DNA of 47,288 bases, taken from positions 1 through 47,288 of the forward strand of contig MU626412.1 of NCBI GenBank assembly GCA_025603075.1, given 5' to 3'. A program made the translations under genes and the position numbers. The notes under the pieces are model-generated. The model made no database searches and was not told the DNA's origin. It saw only the letters and a program-made list of their open reading frames with translations. Source of the DNA: Neoconidiobolus thromboides FSU 785 (Eukaryota > Entomophthoromycota > Entomophthoromycetes > Entomophthorales > Neoconidiobolaceae). Of the stretch, positions 43,430 through 47,288 are shown piece after piece. Each line of letters begins with the position of its first letter. Position 1 is the stretch's first letter.

Positions 43430-44556
43430 AAAAACAAGTGAAAAAGTAAAAAGAGAAAAGAGTAAGAAGTAGAATATAAGGAGAACTAGAAAGACAAATT
43501 ATATGATTTAGTAAAAAATACTATTAGTTATAAGTTAATCCTTTGAAAATAACTGCATTATTACAAGTACTGCTAAATCTTGTAAGAAATGTAGAAGGAT
43601 CCTTTAGTTAAACTTTCTTTTTAGTTTAGTAAAGAATCACCATAAAAAATATACTGTAGTTGGGTTTTTTTTCAAAGTCTAAACTTAGAGGGTGGTTGTC
43701 CTGCTAAATGAAACAATGGTTTGATAAATATTGAGGGGCCATTTAGGAAGAGCTTCAATGCCTTAGATATTTTAGCTTAATATTACAATAACTTAAAAAA
43801 TGTCGTTAACTTAAAATATATACCACTCAATAATAAAATGGAATGGGTATTATTATGGCTTTTCCTCTCCAAGGCAAATCTCCCAAGTATTCTATTAACT
43901 AAAACAAAAGTATAAACACTAAAGTTAGTAAACTTTAGGTGCTAGATTATTTGAGGAAGGTTATTTGGAAAAACGGCAATGGGATTCAAGGCTTTTTCAT
44001 CTTTTCAGAAGTGAACAAAGGATATATTAACCGTCTCGTTTTTGTTCTTCATTTTTCTCCATAATTGAATTTGAAAAGTGGTTATATTAAATGGTAAAGA
44101 TGAAGGACAGATGGGTTAAATTGAGTTGATATAAAGTTTTTATAAAGGGCCATAAACTTTTAGAGGAGATTAAAGATCTAACCAGCAACGATATCTTAGA
44201 CATAGGGTAAATGATTTATTAAATATAGTCAAATAATGATATGGAAATAGGTTGATTTTAAGGGTAATAATGATGGGGACTCACCATTATAACATTATGG
44301 TATAAGAATTAGATTTATGAAGGATGATGAGATCTAAAATTCAACAATGCAGGCATTTTCCTTGGATGAGTTTGAATCAAGTAATCATGATTAGAGAATT
44401 AAATCATGTATAGATAAACTTCCTTAGTATGATTGAGAGTTTAAGGCTTAGGCTTATAGATAACGAGAAACTAATAAATGGATGGATAGACAGAAATAGT
44501 TTACTAATAAATAAGCTATACTCCTTTTTGTAAAAAGCAGGCTGTAGAAATCTATT

Positions 44557-44648
44557 AAGGATATTTTTTTGACTTCACCTTTTCCATCTTTCAAGTGCTA
44601 CTTGAATGGAAAAACTGTTGTAAAATTCTTAAATATAAAAAAATCTCT
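44557..44648 (+). mobile_element. MITE-like element, copy 12
   Basis: AAGGATATTTTTTTGACTTC, core CAAGTGCTACTTGAATGG, right end AAAAAATCTCT. Followed after four bases (ATAC) by copy 13 in the same orientation. Confidence 0.75.
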
Positions 44649-44652
44649 ATAC

Positions 44653-44750
44653 GAGGATGTTTTTTTGGATTCATTACTTTTTCTATCTTTCAAGCGCTAT
44701 TTGAGCGGAAAAATTATTAATGAAATTATTAAACACAAAAGTACATCTCC
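44653..44750 (+). mobile_element. MITE-like element, copy 13
   Basis: 98 bp: GAGGATGTTTTTTTGGATTC, core AAGCGCTATTTGAGCGG, right end AAGTACATCTCC, then ATAT. The left flank ATAC is shared with copy 12 and could be a mutated ATAT. Better preserved than copy 12. Confidence 0.83.
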
Positions 44751-45501
44751 ATATCTTGATTAGGAGCATTGAACTTAGTAAGCAATGAGATGATTTTGTG
44801 AGGATCTAGAAGAAGAGGCTGTCGAATTCAATTATTAAAATATTTAAGATTGAATTCTAATTAATATGATATTTTAACATTAAGGCCTAGTCTTTTCAAA
44901 TAAATCGTATATAGCAAAGTAATATAAATTTTCAAAATAAATATTTGAGAAGGATAAAAACTAAAGAATAGTGGAGAAAAATTAAATAAGAAAACCCTTT
45001 CAAAAAGTTAAATAACACTTTAAATGAGTCTTCTGAATACACCTATATAATAGACTAAATATTTAATACAATATAGTAAACATTTCAAGAATTCCTTAAA
45101 CAAAAATAATTTTAACTGGGTTTATGCTAGATGAAAATAATTTAGCTAAACTGAGCATGGAAGTTTAGTCTTTGACACATTCTGGCTTTTTGGGGCAATA
45201 TCTGAAATAATTTAAAATGAATACTTTTTATTATCATATAGGAAATTATTTAATGAAATATAATAAACAACAAACTACTTAAAACATGACTATAATATCC
45301 TAAAAAAAGAAGTATAGAAAACGAATGAATGTTTATCACAAGTCTTGATTCAAAGCACATATAAAACAACAAACTTTGAAAATAACGATTTTAATGAGAT
45401 TATTCTTTAAATTAATGGAATTAGGAATTAAGAAATAAGGATCAAGATGAAAGGGCAAAAGTGTAGAAGGAAAAAGACAAAATTGATTGGTTTATAGATT
45501 A

Positions 45502-46818
45502 CTATGACCATTCAAAGTACGTTTTTGACTTTTTGGCTGGTGAACTATCATAACTTTCATTTCGACTATGATTATGAGCTAGACTATGATTATCTGAGTT
45601 AAAGTGGGGTGCATATTCGGTTTTAGGATCTATCTCTATCTCATCGCTATCCACATCAATATTATACCAATCTTTTGGTATATTTTGAAGTTGGATAGAA
45701 GGTGTAATTTCCGCTCTTTTGAGTACTTCCATGACTTGTTGGATTGTATCATTAATATCTTTTTTTGTATTCAAATTGGCTATATTCTCATTTGCTTTAA
45801 TTTCTAAATTAGCTTTCCATCCATCTGTCCCAATAAAAGAATTCTCTGGTAACATATCCTCCAATTCAACACCCAATGCTACCCCAGTTTCTAATGTCCA
45901 AGTTCTAGCTACATTTTGGGTAGTATAGCCACCTCCACCAAGTACAACTAAAGGTAAATTAAATGATTTGATATAATTTAGACATTGTGAATGTCCTTTA
46001 TTGGACAAGTTAAACCCACCAAGTCGATCACCTGCAACTGAATCAGCTCCCATTTGTAATACAATTACCTCAGGATTATATCGATTTATACATTCAAAAA
46101 CAATTTTATTAAAAATTGTTTCATAATCTTGATCATTAATACCTCTTTTCAAAGGAACATTAATTGAATAATTTGTTCCAATTCCACTTCCACTTTCTTT
46201 AGTTTCTCCAGTAGCTGGGAAAAAGTCTCCATATTGATGAAAAGATAGAGTCATAACTCGATTACTTTCATAAAAGAACTGCTCAACACCATCACCATGA
46301 TGAACATCAATATCAATATATAATACACGTTGATGATATCTCAAAAGATCAATAATACATGCTACAATATCATTAGCAAAGCAAAAACCAGATGCACTTG
46401 CCTTTTTAGCATGATGCATACCACCTGCCCAATTGATACAGATATCTGAAGTACCTTGGTTAATATTTTTAGCACAAAGTAAACTTCCTCCAACTGTACT
46501 TGACATGTAGTCATATACACCTTTAAATAATGGACAGTCTTCATCTAAACTATGTGTCCTTTTATTTGTATTATAATTTTTATTTATGGTGGATGGCGTA
46601 AAATTGCGAATATAGTCAATGTATTCTGGAGAGTGAATAGCCTTCAGTTGGTTTTCAGTTGCTTTATCATAAATAAACACACTTAAAGAGTCAAATAAAT
46701 TATAGTTTTTGACAAGCTCATGGGTCATATCAACACGAACAGGCTCCATAGGATGACATGGAGAGAAATAATAAGATTGTTCGCCAGGTGCATAAAAATA
46801 GCCAACATTACGACCCAT
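45502..46818 (-). CDS. Class I histone deacetylase (Rpd3/Hos2/HDAC3 type)
   Basis: Single exon, 438 residues, normal class I length. The catalytic core is complete: AGGMHHAKK (H135, H136), zinc ligands D171 and H173 in DIDVHHGDG and D259 in GADSVAGDRLG, and the transition-state tyrosine Y298 in GGGGYT. NVARTWTLETG and the end of the fold PSIQLQNIPKD are also present. It removes acetyl groups from histone tails in nuclear corepressor complexes. GVALGVELEDMLPE and the PSIQL...IPKD ending lean toward Hos2/HDAC3 more than Rpd3, but parts (for example GFCFANDIV instead of GFCYVNDIV) are divergent, so no symbol is given. The tail is acidic then Ser/His-rich, ending in AKKSKTYFEW. Confidence 0.95.
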   Translation of the reverse strand: MGRNVGYFYAPGEQSYYFSPCHPMEPVRVDMTHELVKNYNLFDSLSVFIYDKATENQLKAIHSPEYIDYIRNFTPSTINKNYNTNKRTHSLDEDCPLFKGVYDYMSSTVGGSLLCAKNINQGTSDICINWAGGMHHAKKASASGFCFANDIVACIIDLLRYHQRVLYIDIDVHHGDGVEQFFYESNRVMTLSFHQYGDFFPATGETKESGSGIGTNYSINVPLKRGINDQDYETIFNKIVFECINRYNPEVIVLQMGADSVAGDRLGGFNLSNKGHSQCLNYIKSFNLPLVVLGGGGYTTQNVARTWTLETGVALGVELEDMLPENSFIGTDGWKANLEIKANENIANLNTKKDINDTIQQVMEVLKRAEITPSIQLQNIPKDWYNIDVDSDEIEIDPKTEYAPHFNSDNHSLAHNHSRNESYDSSPAKKSKTYFEWS

Positions 46819-47288
46819 ATTGTTTAATGATTAAGTGATCAAAAAATGAATGGTTGGATCTTAAAAATTTCCAGTTCATTACTTTTGAATTCCATGACTT
46901 AGAAATTTTGCACAGTAATAAATTGGAAAATGATAGTTATTCTTTGCAGAAACTATTCTAATAAATCCGATTTTTAAAATATTGCAGTTTGCTGGTAATA
47001 TTAATTTTTTACTTTCAGCCAATAGTTTTTTAATGAATATTAGAAATGAAGATTTTCTCATGTAAAAGTATTTATTATTAAAGTGCTAAATCTATATATT
47101 ATTATATTCATTATCTTAATAATTGCAGTAAGACTTTATCAAACACTAAGCATTATTATATAAGTAGAATTGAATATAGATCTAATAGTATTTTTAAAGT
47201 AAAATAGTAGCATTTAAATCTAATATTTCTAAAGTGTTACTGTTACAATTAATTTGTTTCATTAAATTTACCTCAATTTCTTTTTTTA
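46819..47288. other. Upstream region of the histone deacetylase gene
   Basis: AT-rich. A 60-codon minus-strand frame with an ATG (46879-47061) lies just upstream of the deacetylase start. It is basic and hydrophobic, but no family is recognised and it is more likely a leader ORF or chance frame. Confidence 0.45.

Larger units (their letters stand above)
40183..45501. other. Large 5.3-kb nearly gene-free region
   Basis: Mostly AT-rich DNA without open frames. Exceptions are a pyrimidine-rich stretch at about 42900-43260 with a TATAAA near 43250 and a tiny secreted-peptide frame (43301-43429). About 43680-44540 is more GC-balanced, with stop-ridden coding-like fragments (for example GIIMAFPLQGKSPKYS and LRLIDNEKLINGWIDRNSLL). 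Two tandem MITE-like copies follow at 44557-44750. No tRNA or rRNA recognised. Confidence 0.55.

Noticed and set aside
44569-44763. Plus-strand frame of 64 codons with an internal repeat
   Set aside because: It runs through the two tandem element copies; the repeat comes from the elements, not from a protein.
46879-47061. Minus-strand 60-residue basic/hydrophobic frame upstream of the deacetylase
   Set aside because: No family recognised; it could be a leader ORF, but there is no evidence beyond an ATG and 60 codons.

Overview
The window is AT-rich eukaryotic DNA that looks fungal. Two Zn2Cys6 binuclear-cluster regulators, an NPR1/HAL-type kinase, Ssh4/Ear1-like SPRY proteins, a DUF3712-type protein and short GT-AG introns (about 44-120 nt, some with CTAAT or TACTAA branch sites) all point that way. 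Asn-rich runs encoded by (AAT)n, many introns even in tiny genes and a TOE1-type nuclease suggest a lineage outside the intron-poor budding yeasts, possibly an early-diverging fungus. COX17 implies a respiring mitochondrion. The species is not resolved.

Layout: 1-914 is the 3' end of a Ser/Thr-rich type I surface protein. 4.2-5.4 kb is a HAL/NPR1-family kinase. 7.4-9.9 kb holds a small membrane protein, a TOE1-like CAF1-family 3' exonuclease and COX17. 11.3-17.7 kb holds a Zn-cluster factor, a DUF3712-like membrane protein and a Kelch-like type I membrane protein. 18.2-20.2 kb holds a five-exon Dabb-domain gene and an unknown Asn-rich protein. 20.7-23.0 kb is a tandem pair of secreted proteins with a Kunitz/BPTI-like domain. 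24.1-37.4 kb contains a SPRY family of two intact genes and two decayed copies, with a second Zn-cluster factor, an unknown Ser/Asn-rich ORF, a Pus4/TruB pseudouridine synthase and a degenerate cyclophilin among them. 39.0-40.2 kb is a six-exon SAM + HMG-box protein. 45.5-46.8 kb is a class I histone deacetylase. 40.2-45.5 kb is nearly gene-free.

The strongest non-genic signal is an approximately 97-bp non-autonomous inverted-repeat element (MITE-like), with at least 14 copies in 47 kb, in both orientations. Its ends are GGGGATGT...CATCCCC, its core is AAGCGCTATTTGAGCGG, and it is flanked by a 4-bp duplication, usually ATAT. One copy interrupts a SPRY pseudogene. Removing the element and one ATAT brings the local spacing back to exactly that of the two intact paralogues, which supports both the boundaries and the duplication length. 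Exon joins were built by hand from splice signals, reading frame and family similarity; no search or RNA evidence was available.
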